Positions 45,342-53,934 of a stretch of DNA of 64,000 bases are shown here, in pieces. This DNA comes from Evansella halocellulosilytica. Its GTDB lineage: Bacteria > Bacillota > Bacilli > Bacillales > Salisediminibacteriaceae. Position 1 is the first letter of the stretch. Every line of letters begins with the position of its first letter. The notes beneath the pieces were generated by a model. It saw nothing but the letters and a program-made list of their open reading frames with translations. It was not told where the DNA came from and ran no database searches. The stretch covers positions 4,464,883 through 4,528,882 of the forward strand of contig NZ_NIST01000001.1 of NCBI RefSeq assembly GCF_002335745.1. Reading direction: 5' to 3'. The translations under genes and the position numbers were made by a program.

Positions 45342-45944
45342 ATGCAAGGATTAAGTTGTGGAACAAGCAGAATTGTTGGCTGTCGTTTTTCGATTTACCC
45401 AATGACAGACAACTTTGTTGAAGTGATTAAAGGGGCATTAAGCGAAGTAGATACGAGCAAAGTGTGGATGAATACAGATGATGTGAGTACGTGTATTCGC
45501 GGACGAAGTGAACACGTTTTTGATGTAACTAAAGCGATTTTTATCCATGCTGCTAAAACAGGTGTGCACGTCGTGTTTAACGGAACTTTTTCAATCGGAT
45601 GTCCAGGTGATTCTGATGGCGATACGTACATGTCAGAGGACGATGTACGCTTAAACGAAAACTCTTCACAAATGGAAAAGGTTGATGTTGCGACTCAATT
45701 TGCCCTTTATCCATTGAACAACCCTGATTATATGCAAATCATTGCAGACCAGGTTGAAGTCGCAATTGAGTACGGGACATTTACGAAAGCGGTTCATTAT
45801 GCTTCTCGTCTAGACGGAGATGCAAACCAAGTTTTCAAAACGTTAGAAGAAGCGTTTGTTAATACGTCGAAAACGAATGAACGTAGTCATGTAACGATGA
45901 CGGCTGCGATTTCGGCTAACAGTCCGTCCAAGAAAGATCGATAA
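45342..45944 (+). CDS. ykoF: Thiamin/HMP-binding protein YkoF
   Basis: 200-residue soluble protein of the YkoF family. It has two tandem repeats of a ferredoxin-like fold that bind thiamin or its pyrimidine precursor, with CRFSIYPMTDNFVEVI in the first repeat and ATQFALYPLNNPDYMQII in the second. In B. subtilis it works with the YkoEDC transporter. ATG 45342 follows AGGAGGATGCTTC; the longer frame from 45237 is not supported. First gene after the TPP riboswitch. Confidence 0.93.
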   Translation: MQGLSCGTSRIVGCRFSIYPMTDNFVEVIKGALSEVDTSKVWMNTDDVSTCIRGRSEHVFDVTKAIFIHAAKTGVHVVFNGTFSIGCPGDSDGDTYMSEDDVRLNENSSQMEKVDVATQFALYPLNNPDYMQIIADQVEVAIEYGTFTKAVHYASRLDGDANQVFKTLEEAFVNTSKTNERSHVTMTAAISANSPSKKDR

Positions 45945-45955
45945 GGGGGATTATG

Positions 45956-46558
45956 ATGAATTACAAATGGAATTTACGTGAAATTGTACTCATGTCCATT
46001 TTTGGCGTCGTTTTCGCCGTGATCTATCTCCTTTTTTATTTTTTCGGAATGGGATTAACGAATGTTTTAGCTCCTTTTGGATTAGGTCCTTTCGGATATG
46101 AAGTCATTTTCGGGATATGGTTTATCGTTTCGATTATTACAGCTTATGTTATTCGAAAACCTGGGGCTGCATTGATTTCAGAAACGATCGCAGCAACAGT
46201 CCAAGTATTGCTTGGAACTCCAGCCGGACCTCGGTTAATTATATCTGGAATTATTCAAGGTTTAGGTGCTGAAGCCGTTTTCGCTGCAACGAAATGGCAA
46301 AATTATACGACAAAAATCCTTGTCCTTTCCGGGATGTCTGCGGCATTATTTAGCTTTATTTGGGGCTGGTATATTTCTGGCTTTGCTGCTCTCTCTACAG
46401 AAATGGTCACAGCAATGTTCATCGTGCGCTTGATCAGCGGGGCATTACTAGCTGGACTATTAGGAAAATATATTAGTGATCAACTTGCTAACACAGGTGT
46501 ATTACGGAGCTATGCACTTGGGAAGGAGTGGCAGGAAAAACGTGAAAAAGCATCTTAA
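45956..46558 (+). CDS. ykoE: ECF transporter S component YkoE
   Basis: Membrane substrate-binding component of an energy-coupling-factor transporter for the thiamin pyrimidine (hydroxymethylpyrimidine), 200 residues with about six helices. Recognisable parts are FGIWFIVSIITAYVIRKPGA (split as GIWFIVSIITAYVIRKPGA), ISGIIQGLGAEAVFAATKW and RLISGALLAGLLGKYISD. A tandem ATG-ATG follows AAGGGGG; I took the second for better spacing. 11 nt after ykoF; its end overlaps ykoD by 17 nt. Confidence 0.92.
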   Translation: MNYKWNLREIVLMSIFGVVFAVIYLLFYFFGMGLTNVLAPFGLGPFGYEVIFGIWFIVSIITAYVIRKPGAALISETIAATVQVLLGTPAGPRLIISGIIQGLGAEAVFAATKWQNYTTKILVLSGMSAALFSFIWGWYISGFAALSTEMVTAMFIVRLISGALLAGLLGKYISDQLANTGVLRSYALGKEWQEKREKAS

Positions 46559-48326
46559 TCATCAAAAAGGTCCTGCTCATGATGCAAACATTTTAACATA
46601 TCCACACTCTATGGAAGCGTTGATAGAAGAAAGTCCTCTCATAGCTGCAGAGGACTTCTCCTTCGATTATGAAGCAGACTGTGAAAATCCAACGATTAAC
46701 AAGTTATCTTTTCAAATAAAGCAAAATGAAACGGTATTATTAATGGGACCAAGCGGCTCAGGGAAAAGTACCCTCGCTTTATGCATGAATGGACTCTATC
46801 CCGATGTGATTGAAGGTTGGAAGAAAGGTCACATCTTTTATGAAAATAAAGATGTTGAATCATTTGAAAAAGGAGAGCTAAATCAAAAAATCGGTGTCGT
46901 CTTTCAAGATCCTGAAAGCCAGTTTTGCATGGTAACAGTAGAAAATGAACTTGCTTTTACGTTAGAAAATATTCAAACTCCTCGCACAAAAATGAAATCT
47001 CGAATTGATTCCGTCGCTCGTACAGTCGGGATTGAACCATTACTAAAACGGCCAATTCATGAATTGTCAGGCGGACAAAAGCAAAAAGTCGCTCTTGCCT
47101 CAGTTCTGCTTTTAGAACCTGAATTGCTCATTTTAGATGAACCGACAGCAAATTTAGACCCATCCTCACGTAAACAATTCATCGACATGATTGAACAATT
47201 AAAAGTAAAACGTAACGTCGCTGTCCTTATTATCGAACATCAGCTTGACGATTGGATTCCTTTAACAGATCGAGTGATCGCATTAACGAAAAATGGAGAA
47301 AAGCTAATTGAAGGTTCTCCACGTACTGTTTTTTATTCATTCAATGAGCAGTTAAAAGAAGAAGGCATCCACTTACCGAAAGTGATTGAACCTGCCCTAC
47401 CATATGTCCAAAACGCTGATACAAATTTGCCGTTATCAGAGGACGATTTAGCTCATTTTCTTGCTAGAAAAACGGATCGATTAAAGGAAGAAGCACCATT
47501 AAAAGCTCCTCCCGTCAATAATCGTGAACTAGTCATTTCTTTAAAAAATGTCTCGTCTTCCAGGAGGAAAAAACACTCCATTCTACGCGATATATCAATT
47601 GATTTATATGCCGGGGAGTTTGTCGGTATTGTCGGAGAAAATGGTGCTGGAAAGTCGACATTTTTGCAATTGCTGGCTGGACTCTTAACTCCAATAAAAG
47701 GGGAGCGCCTATTTCTAGGCAAAGACTTCAAACAGTGGACTGAACGAGATGTCCGAAAAAATATCGGCTTTGTTTTTCAAAATCCGGAACACCAATTTAT
47801 TACCGATACCGTATATGATGAACTAGCCTTCGGAATGAAATTAGACGGCGCAGACGAAACAGCGATTCAACAAAATATCGATCATTTGCTACACCGATTC
47901 CGACTAGAAGGAAAAATGTGGAGTAACCCTTTTTCGTTAAGCGGCGGTCAAAAACGACGATTAAGTGTCGCAACGATGCTTAATGAAACGCCGAAAATTT
48001 TATTGTTTGATGAACCGACTTTTGGTCAAGATGCTAAAACAACGAACGAGTTGATGGACATTATAACAGCTCTTCGTGCAAAAGGGACAACGATCGTCTT
48101 TGTCACGCACGACATGGAGCTTGTCGATCATTATTGTGAAAGATCGATTGTTCTCCATCAAGGGAACATTGCTTTCGACGGTTCCCCTGATTCATTGTGG
48201 GAAAAAGGCTCCCTCTTAGAAGAATCACATTTACGGCTTCCTTTCCGTGTTCGTCTAAAAAATAACCTTGAGCAAAAAAAGCTTTGTCAAAAAGGAGTGC
48301 AACGAGAACATGTTAAACTCCATTAA
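46542..48326 (+). CDS. ykoD: ECF transporter double ATPase YkoD
   Basis: 594-residue protein with two fused ABC ATPases that power the ECF transporter. First half: Walker A GPSGSGKST, signature ELSGGQKQK, Walker B LLILDEPTANLDPSS. Second half: GENGAGKST, SLSGGQKRR, ILLFDEPTFGQD. The start is probably GTG 46542, with GGCAGGA just before it inside the end of ykoE; an ATG at 46611 has no site. It overlaps ykoE and ykoC, so translation of the operon is coupled. Confidence 0.92.
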   Translation: MKKHLNHQKGPAHDANILTYPHSMEALIEESPLIAAEDFSFDYEADCENPTINKLSFQIKQNETVLLMGPSGSGKSTLALCMNGLYPDVIEGWKKGHIFYENKDVESFEKGELNQKIGVVFQDPESQFCMVTVENELAFTLENIQTPRTKMKSRIDSVARTVGIEPLLKRPIHELSGGQKQKVALASVLLLEPELLILDEPTANLDPSSRKQFIDMIEQLKVKRNVAVLIIEHQLDDWIPLTDRVIALTKNGEKLIEGSPRTVFYSFNEQLKEEGIHLPKVIEPALPYVQNADTNLPLSEDDLAHFLARKTDRLKEEAPLKAPPVNNRELVISLKNVSSSRRKKHSILRDISIDLYAGEFVGIVGENGAGKSTFLQLLAGLLTPIKGERLFLGKDFKQWTERDVRKNIGFVFQNPEHQFITDTVYDELAFGMKLDGADETAIQQNIDHLLHRFRLEGKMWSNPFSLSGGQKRRLSVATMLNETPKILLFDEPTFGQDAKTTNELMDIITALRAKGTTIVFVTHDMELVDHYCERSIVLHQGNIAFDGSPDSLWEKGSLLEESHLRLPFRVRLKNNLEQKKLCQKGVQREHVKLH

Positions 48327-49092
48327 CCCTTCAATCAAAGCTATTACTGTTTGTGTCCCTGGTCTTTTGCTAGCATTTATTTTTGATCCTTTCACTCCAG
48401 CCGTTTATTTGCTTTTTACAATTTTAATGACGTTTCTATTAAGCGATATACCGATAAAAAAATGGGTGATGATTTTTACACCATTCATTTTAATGTCACT
48501 CGGCTTTGCTTGGATGACCGCACTATATTCTGCTGATTCCTTTTCGGGAGGACAGGTCATTTTCTCTTTTTGGTCTTTTGAGGTCACATACGATAGTATG
48601 ATGGTCGCAATAAGTCTCGGTCTACGTTCATTATGTTTAGTAGCATTATCGATGATGTTTGTGTTAACAACTGATTCAACGAAATTTATGCTTAGTTTAA
48701 TGCAGCAATGCAAATTGCCACCAAAGTTCACATACGGTATCCTTGCCGGTTACCGGTTCCTGCCGACATTCCGCCACGAGTTTGAAGTGTTGCGTCAAGC
48801 TCACCGTGTCCGCGGTGTTGACAGAGCACGAGGAATTAAAGATAAAATTTATCAAATCCGCAGGTACGCGATTCCTCTGCTTGCGAATGCAATCCGCAAA
48901 GCCGAACGTGTTGCTGTAGCAATGGAATCAAAAGGCTTCACTGGTTCAACGAAGCGGACTCACTACTATGAAATGAAAGTAAATCGAAGAGACTGGCTTT
49001 TTCTTTCAGGCTTTGTCGTCGTTTTCTTCGGAGCTGTATACGCCTCCTACCATTTTGGGCATTTAAATATATTTGGCAGACAGTTCAACTAA
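48310..49092 (+). CDS. ykoC: ECF transporter T component YkoC
   Basis: 260-residue transmembrane coupling protein (EcfT). Four or five helices, then the cytosolic coupling region with EVLRQAHRVRGV and VAVAMESKGFTG, whose Ala-Arg-Gly-like motifs dock into the ATPase grooves. ATG 48310 lies inside the ykoD end, preceded by AAAGGAGTGC. Last gene of the TPP-controlled operon. No terminator of good quality was found behind it. Confidence 0.92.
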   Translation: MLNSINPSIKAITVCVPGLLLAFIFDPFTPAVYLLFTILMTFLLSDIPIKKWVMIFTPFILMSLGFAWMTALYSADSFSGGQVIFSFWSFEVTYDSMMVAISLGLRSLCLVALSMMFVLTTDSTKFMLSLMQQCKLPPKFTYGILAGYRFLPTFRHEFEVLRQAHRVRGVDRARGIKDKIYQIRRYAIPLLANAIRKAERVAVAMESKGFTGSTKRTHYYEMKVNRRDWLFLSGFVVVFFGAVYASYHFGHLNIFGRQFN

Positions 49093-49396
49093 CAAACTGC
49101 CCCCAATTCCCAGTTATCATTATCAAACCGAAAAGTATAATATCTCACGATCTCATCCCTCCCGGCGGACGCTTTCCATGGGGCTTGTCTTCAACTAATT
49201 CTGACTCAGCGAAGCATCGTGGAATGGATTTTCAGACTGCGCTGATCCCATTGGAGTCGCCGCCTTTCGTTCTTCAATCAACCTAGAACATCCATCGTTT
49301 CCTATTTAGAAATGATGGTTATTTTTTCAACAGTTTTATCTGATTATTCAGGTAAATATAGTGTCATATAGATAAAACCACTCGTGAGGTGATCGT
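49093..49396. other. Intergenic with REP-like palindromic element
   Basis: Contains a 101-bp element at 49164-49264 (separately listed) and otherwise no gene. The region 49320-49396 is the upstream end of the decayed transposase. Confidence 0.5.
49164..49264. repeat. REP-like element GGCGGACGCTTTCC ... GGAGTCGCCGCC
   Basis: Terminal palindrome GGCGG/CCGCC with conserved GGCGGACGCTTTCCATGG at one side and CCATTGGAGTCGCCGCC at the other. The GGCGGACGCTTTC start is shared with the repeat at 56566 and, as GGCGGACCCTTTC, with 27488. Such elements are common in Bacillus genomes. Confidence 0.65.
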
Positions 49397-50618
49397 GTGT
49401 TACGCCCCATTCGTGCAAAACAAGTTGAACTCGAAATGGTCTCTATCGATCAGTTAGTCCCAGACGACCACTTACTAAGAAAAATTGATGCCAGAATTGA
49501 TTTTTCCTTCATATTGGATACCTTTACGGTATCCGATCTGAAAGACAGTTAGAAAAAGAAATTGAGACAAATATTGCTTATCGATGGTTTTTAGGATTAA
49601 GTCTAACTGATTCGGTTCCTCACCATTCCACCATAAGCTTCAATCGGCATAAACGGTTTAAAGAAACAGACATTTTTCAAGAGATATTTGATGAGACCGT
49701 TCTTCTGGCTATGAAGCATCGTATGGTTGGCGGGAGAGCTTTATTTACTGATTCTACCCACCTTAAAGCCAACGCAAATAAGCGGAAATTCACTAAGAAG
49801 ACGGTTCAAGTTGAAACACGCGTGTACATAGAAGATCTAAATAAAGCGGTTGAGGAGGATCGAAAAGCACATGGAAAAAAGCCCTTACCGGAAAGAGATA
49901 AAAGAAAAAGAGATTAAAGTCAGTACGACAGATAAAGAAAGCAGCTATATGTTCAGGGATGGAAAGCCCGAAGGGTTCTTTTATTTAGACCATCGGATAA
50001 CAGCATCGACTGGACCGTCAGATAAAGACATTTGGTTTCAATGTGGACGCTGTCGGATTAGACGCGGGCTACTTAACCATTCCCTTATGTAAAGGGGTAG
50101 AAGATCGCCATATTATGGGGGTTATCGCACATCGCCGCTTCAAACCTAAAAAGGGGTATTTGCAAAAGTGGAAATTTACCTATAACAAAGAGACGGATAC
50201 TTATACATGCCCTAATGGTAGCACCTTATCTTACGCTACAACGAACCGCGAAGGCTATCGTCAATACCATTCAAACCCTGCAGAATGTGTAAACTGTCCC
50301 CTGCTTAACCAATGTACGAAAGCCAAAAATCATAAAAAAGTTCTCACAAGGCATGTATGGGAAGACAGTAAGGAAATAGTGAGAGAGCATAGACTTTCCG
50401 CAACAGGGAAATTCCTCTATAAAAAAAGAAAAGAAACCATTGAGCGAAGCTTCGCGGATGCCAAACAGCTCCACGGGCTTCGCTACTGCCGGTTACGCAG
50501 CTTAAAGGGCGCATCAGAACAAGCGTTGATGACAGCGGCAGCACAGAACATAAAAAGATCGCAAACCACCTCTCAGCGAGCTAAGAGGTGGTTTCGGCCA
50601 TTCTTCACCGTAGGGTGA
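49397..50618 (+). pseudogene. Decayed IS1182-family transposase
   Basis: Begins GTG behind GTGAGGTGATC and reads MLRPIRAKQVELEM, VSIDQLVPDDHLLRKID. A deletion and frameshift follow near 49515, where the frame jumps to the [14 protein letters not shown] segment. At least two more frame changes lie near 49905 and 50065. Later pieces keep [15 protein letters not shown] (first D), [11 protein letters not shown], the cysteine cluster [13 protein letters not shown] and [15 protein letters not shown] (E). It is a different lineage from the intact element at 12761. Certainly inactive. Confidence 0.9.
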
Positions 50619-50647
50619 GCAAATTCTTCTGACGAAAATAATAAAGA

Positions 50648-50681
50648 GAAACCCGCACTTCTCAAAAAGTGTGGGTTTCTC
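50648..50681. terminator. Strong hairpin at the right end of the decayed IS
   Basis: GAGAAACCC ... CACTT pairs with AAGTG ... GGGTTTCTC around a short loop. It lies at the right end of the transposase relic and upstream of ku. Confidence 0.5.
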
Positions 50682-50830
50682 GACAATCTGAAAACCCAAA
50701 AAACCCCTAGGTGCCTGGCACATGGTTTTTTTTGGGTTTTATACGTTCAACTTGTTATTATTTCCCGTTATCTACATGTTCCTCCTTGAACATACTAAAG
50801 AAAAACCTGAATTAAGGAGGTTCCCGACTT

Positions 50831-51715
50831 ATGCATACGATTTGGAAAGGATCGATTTCATTCGGTCTCGTAAACATTCCTATAAAGCTCCACGCCGCTA
50901 CCGAAAATAAAGATGTTAAACTAAGAAATTTGCATAAAGACTGCCACGCTCCAATTAAATACGAGCGAACATGTTCAGAATGCGGAGAAGAAGTAAACAA
51001 TGATGATATTGTCAAAGCATATGAGTATACCGAAGGAAAATACGTCGTTCTAGACGACGAAGAACTGGCAAAGTTAAAAAAAGAGCAAGAAGATAAGGCC
51101 GTTGAAATCATTGATTTTGTAGAACTAAAAGAAATCGATCCGATTTATTTTGATCGCTCTTACTATTTAAGCCCTAATGAAGGCGGATCTAAAGCATATG
51201 CACTATTAAGAAAATCATTGCAAGATACTGGGAAAATCGGTATTGCAAAAATTACGATTCGTTCAAAAGAGAACTTAGCGGCAATTCGAATTTATGGTAA
51301 TACTCTCGTTATGGAAACACTCCATTTTCCGGATGAAGTTCGCGATGCGAAAAATGTTCCGAACGTGCCAGATGAAACTAACATTAAAGAAAAAGAACTT
51401 GAAACAGCTAAAACATTAGTAGAACACCTCACTGCTGAATTTGATCCAACCAAATATACTGACGACTACCGTCTTGAACTGCTCGAATTAATAAGTAAAA
51501 AAGTAGAAGAAGACGAAGGTGTATCGAAGCAAGAACAGACGAATGTCATTGATTTAATGGAAGCATTAGAAAAGAGTATTGAAAAAACGAAGCCTGAAAA
51601 ACCTAAACAAAAGAAAACAACAAAACGGTCTACTTCAAAAAAGAAAACGACACAAACGAAAAAAACAACTGCAAAATCAAAAACATCGAAAAAACCAGCT
51701 AAAGAAGCAAAATAA
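50831..51715 (+). CDS. ku: Non-homologous end-joining protein Ku
   Basis: 294-residue homodimeric Ku that threads broken DNA ends and recruits LigD; in Bacillus it is important in germinating spores. The Ku core runs from MHTIWKGSISFGLVNIPIKL to about residue 235, with HKDCHAPIKYERTCSECGEEV and EIDPIYFDRSYYLSP. The C-terminal 50 residues are Lys/Thr-rich low-complexity sequence, a DNA-binding tail. TTAAGGAGGTTCCC precedes the ATG. The ligase genes lie 1.2 kb further on, beyond yunB. Confidence 0.96.
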   Translation: MHTIWKGSISFGLVNIPIKLHAATENKDVKLRNLHKDCHAPIKYERTCSECGEEVNNDDIVKAYEYTEGKYVVLDDEELAKLKKEQEDKAVEIIDFVELKEIDPIYFDRSYYLSPNEGGSKAYALLRKSLQDTGKIGIAKITIRSKENLAAIRIYGNTLVMETLHFPDEVRDAKNVPNVPDETNIKEKELETAKTLVEHLTAEFDPTKYTDDYRLELLELISKKVEEDEGVSKQEQTNVIDLMEALEKSIEKTKPEKPKQKKTTKRSTSKKKTTQTKKTTAKSKTSKKPAKEAK

Positions 51716-51764
51716 TAAAACAAACTATTTGATTGTCCAAGAGTTTAAAAATCGTTCTAGAAAA

Positions 51765-51812
51765 AGCAACTGCCTCGAATTAATGAAAGAGGCAGTTGCT
51801 GTCTTTATTTAG
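51765..51812. terminator. Bidirectional terminator between ku and yunB
   Basis: 12-bp perfect stem AGCAACTGCCTC/GAGGCAGTTGCT with T-rich tracts on both strands. It serves the convergent genes and its end overlaps the yunB stop. Confidence 0.8.
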
Positions 51813-52678
51813 TTACTTCCTTCTGGTTCGACAATATCAAGCTCCTCTTCAGTAACCTCTTCTTCAGTAACCTCTCCTTCATTAAAATCTTCAAAGTCTT
51901 CTGAATCCGGTGCTATGATTGCCGGAGGAACACTTCCAGCGTTTCCACCGCTACTATAAAACTGTGGAACATCCCCTGGAATAAAGATGATAACTACTGG
52001 GATAGACGTTGTGACTACTTGTGTATCAGTCGCAAATGGGATAACGACTTTTACATCGGCCTCAATATCTACGGAGAGTCTTATATACGTATTGTTGATC
52101 CCTCTTTCCAAAATCTCTTCTCCAATATCTGCTTTCACTTCGCCGATCGCCGATAGTCGTATTGGCACCCGTGGACCTAAATGAGCCAATAAGGAATTGT
52201 TTGTTGCTTGCCCGAGTGGAATCGTATGAATAATTCCGTCTTCTGCAAACGTTGCCCCTTCACGCTCTAGATCTACGTCTGTTGGCAAACTGTAGTCAGC
52301 TACTCTTCCATGTTCGATATCATTTAAAAAATCTTGAACCCGCTTAACAGTATCACGCATTATTTTATTGTGCATCGCTGTATTCACCTGATACGTCTGG
52401 ACATTTCCGTTATTGTCATATTGAAATTCAACAAGTTCTTCCATGTTCATATCTTCTAACACTTTTTTAGAAATTGCATCATTAATAGCTAGCGTACCGA
52501 TACGTTGTGTTTCTGTTTTCGCAATCGCAAGCAATGTCGGTCGGATACCTGCCTCGACAATAATTAATCCTTGGACCGTTAAAAAACAAAATATAATGAA
52601 TGAAATGAGAAACACATATCGAAATGGCAATGGCCCTTTTTTTCTTCTTTTCAAACGAAATACCGGTGATTTTTTCAT
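51809..52678 (-). CDS. yunB: Sporulation protein YunB
   Basis: 289 residues, longer than the B. subtilis protein. A basic N-terminus (KRRKKGPLPFRY) is followed by one membrane helix (about 22-43), then an extracytoplasmic YunB domain with ETQRIGTLAINDAI, IPLGQATNNSLLAHLGPRVP and IGEVKADIGEE. The last 35 residues form a very acidic tail (EVTEEEVTEEELDIVEPEG). In B. subtilis it is a mother-cell sigma-E gene needed for normal sporulation. Here it stands among the end-joining genes, which also matter for spores. Confidence 0.92.
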   Translation of the reverse strand: MKKSPVFRLKRRKKGPLPFRYVFLISFIIFCFLTVQGLIIVEAGIRPTLLAIAKTETQRIGTLAINDAISKKVLEDMNMEELVEFQYDNNGNVQTYQVNTAMHNKIMRDTVKRVQDFLNDIEHGRVADYSLPTDVDLEREGATFAEDGIIHTIPLGQATNNSLLAHLGPRVPIRLSAIGEVKADIGEEILERGINNTYIRLSVDIEADVKVVIPFATDTQVVTTSIPVVIIFIPGDVPQFYSSGGNAGSVPPAIIAPDSEDFEDFNEGEVTEEEVTEEELDIVEPEGSN

Positions 52679-52964
52679 GCTGATCTATCCCCCTCTGCTA
52701 ATCTATATGCAAGGAAGGACAGCTTCTTTCATTTCCCGGCCGATTTTCTTGGACAAAAATGAATTTAGAGTACGTGTTCAAAAAGGAGACAAAAAACCAA
52801 ATTGATCAAGTCGACGACATTCTGTGACGCTGAGCGTATGATACGCAGAGATACGAAAGTTATTTTCCCAGACTTTTTGAACATCCTCTTATCCCAACTG
52901 ATATTTTTTTAGAAAAATGAAATACTATGATCGAAACAGATGACGATAGATAGGAATGACAATC

Positions 52965-53921
52965 ATGAGTTTACAGCCAATCATCCCTTTTGAACCAATA
53001 AAAAAAGAGATCATTCCAAATGGTGACGAATGGGTTGCGCAAATTAAATGGGATGGTGTACGGATCCTTACCTATTATGACGGAAAAAGCATAGAGCTTT
53101 ATAATCGAAAATTAAATGAACGAACGAAACAATTTCCGGAAATAACGGAGAAAAGCATTTACAAGCATGCTCAATCAATCATTTTAGACGGCGAAGTGAT
53201 TGCGTTTAAAGATGGTCGGCCTTCTTTTTCTGAAGTCATGAGACGAGATGGGCTTCGTTCTGAGAATTCGATTCACATGAAAAGACACCAAATACCTATT
53301 GCTTATATGATTTTTGACATCCTCTATTTAAATGGAGAGTGGTTGACTCAACTGCCGTTAAAAAGACGTCAAGAAATGATGAATGACGTGATAACTGCAA
53401 ATTCTACAATCCAATTGGTCAAAAATTATGACGACGGTTCTCAGCTCTTTGAAGCGATTAAAGAACAAAAAATGGAAGGAATTATTTGCAAAGATCTAAC
53501 AAGTACTTACACGATAAAAGCGAAGGACGATCGCTGGGTAAAAATAAAAAACTTTCAAGATATTTATGCTGTTGTCGGAGGTGTGACATATCGTGGTGAT
53601 ACCGTCAATTCTCTTCTCCTCGGAATGTTTGACAACAACAACCATTTTCACTACGTCGGACATGCAGGAACCGGGAAATTGTCTGCAGCAGACTGGAACA
53701 AGCTCACAAAGCTAATTGAACCTTTAAAGGTGACAAAACGACCTTTTAAGGAAAAACCTGAACGTGCAAAACATGCCGTTTGGATTAGACCGGAACTCGT
53801 CGTAAAAATTCAATATATTGAATGGCCAGCTGGACGTTCAATAAGGCAGCCAAGTATACAAGCATTCATTGACACCTCAGCAGAAGAATGTATCCTTCCT
53901 GCTGAACATCAACTTTTGTAA
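52965..53921 (+). CDS. Stand-alone ATP-dependent DNA ligase (LigC/LigD ligase domain)
   Basis: 318-residue ligase that seals nicks with ATP. Motif I is IKWDGVR with K28 as the AMP-accepting lysine; motif III YMIFDILYLNG; motif IV MEGIICKD; motif V WVKIKNF. A complete C-terminal OB fold follows (VVGGVTYRGD ... LLLGMF ... RPELVVKIQY). ATG 52965 is preferred over 52956 for the spacing to AGGA. In B. subtilis ligase and polymerase are one protein; here the ligase is separate, 13 nt before the polymerase gene. Confidence 0.9.
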   Translation: MSLQPIIPFEPIKKEIIPNGDEWVAQIKWDGVRILTYYDGKSIELYNRKLNERTKQFPEITEKSIYKHAQSIILDGEVIAFKDGRPSFSEVMRRDGLRSENSIHMKRHQIPIAYMIFDILYLNGEWLTQLPLKRRQEMMNDVITANSTIQLVKNYDDGSQLFEAIKEQKMEGIICKDLTSTYTIKAKDDRWVKIKNFQDIYAVVGGVTYRGDTVNSLLLGMFDNNNHFHYVGHAGTGKLSAADWNKLTKLIEPLKVTKRPFKEKPERAKHAVWIRPELVVKIQYIEWPAGRSIRQPSIQAFIDTSAEECILPAEHQLL

Positions 53922-53934
53922 AGGAAAATGATCC

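Noticed and set aside
47453..47731. Minus-strand frame inside ykoD
   Set aside because: Antisense shadow of a well-conserved ABC ATPase.
52679..52760. Sigma-E promoter of yunB
   Set aside because: A CATATAGAT -10-like sequence is present, but no acceptable -35 lies at 13-15 nt.
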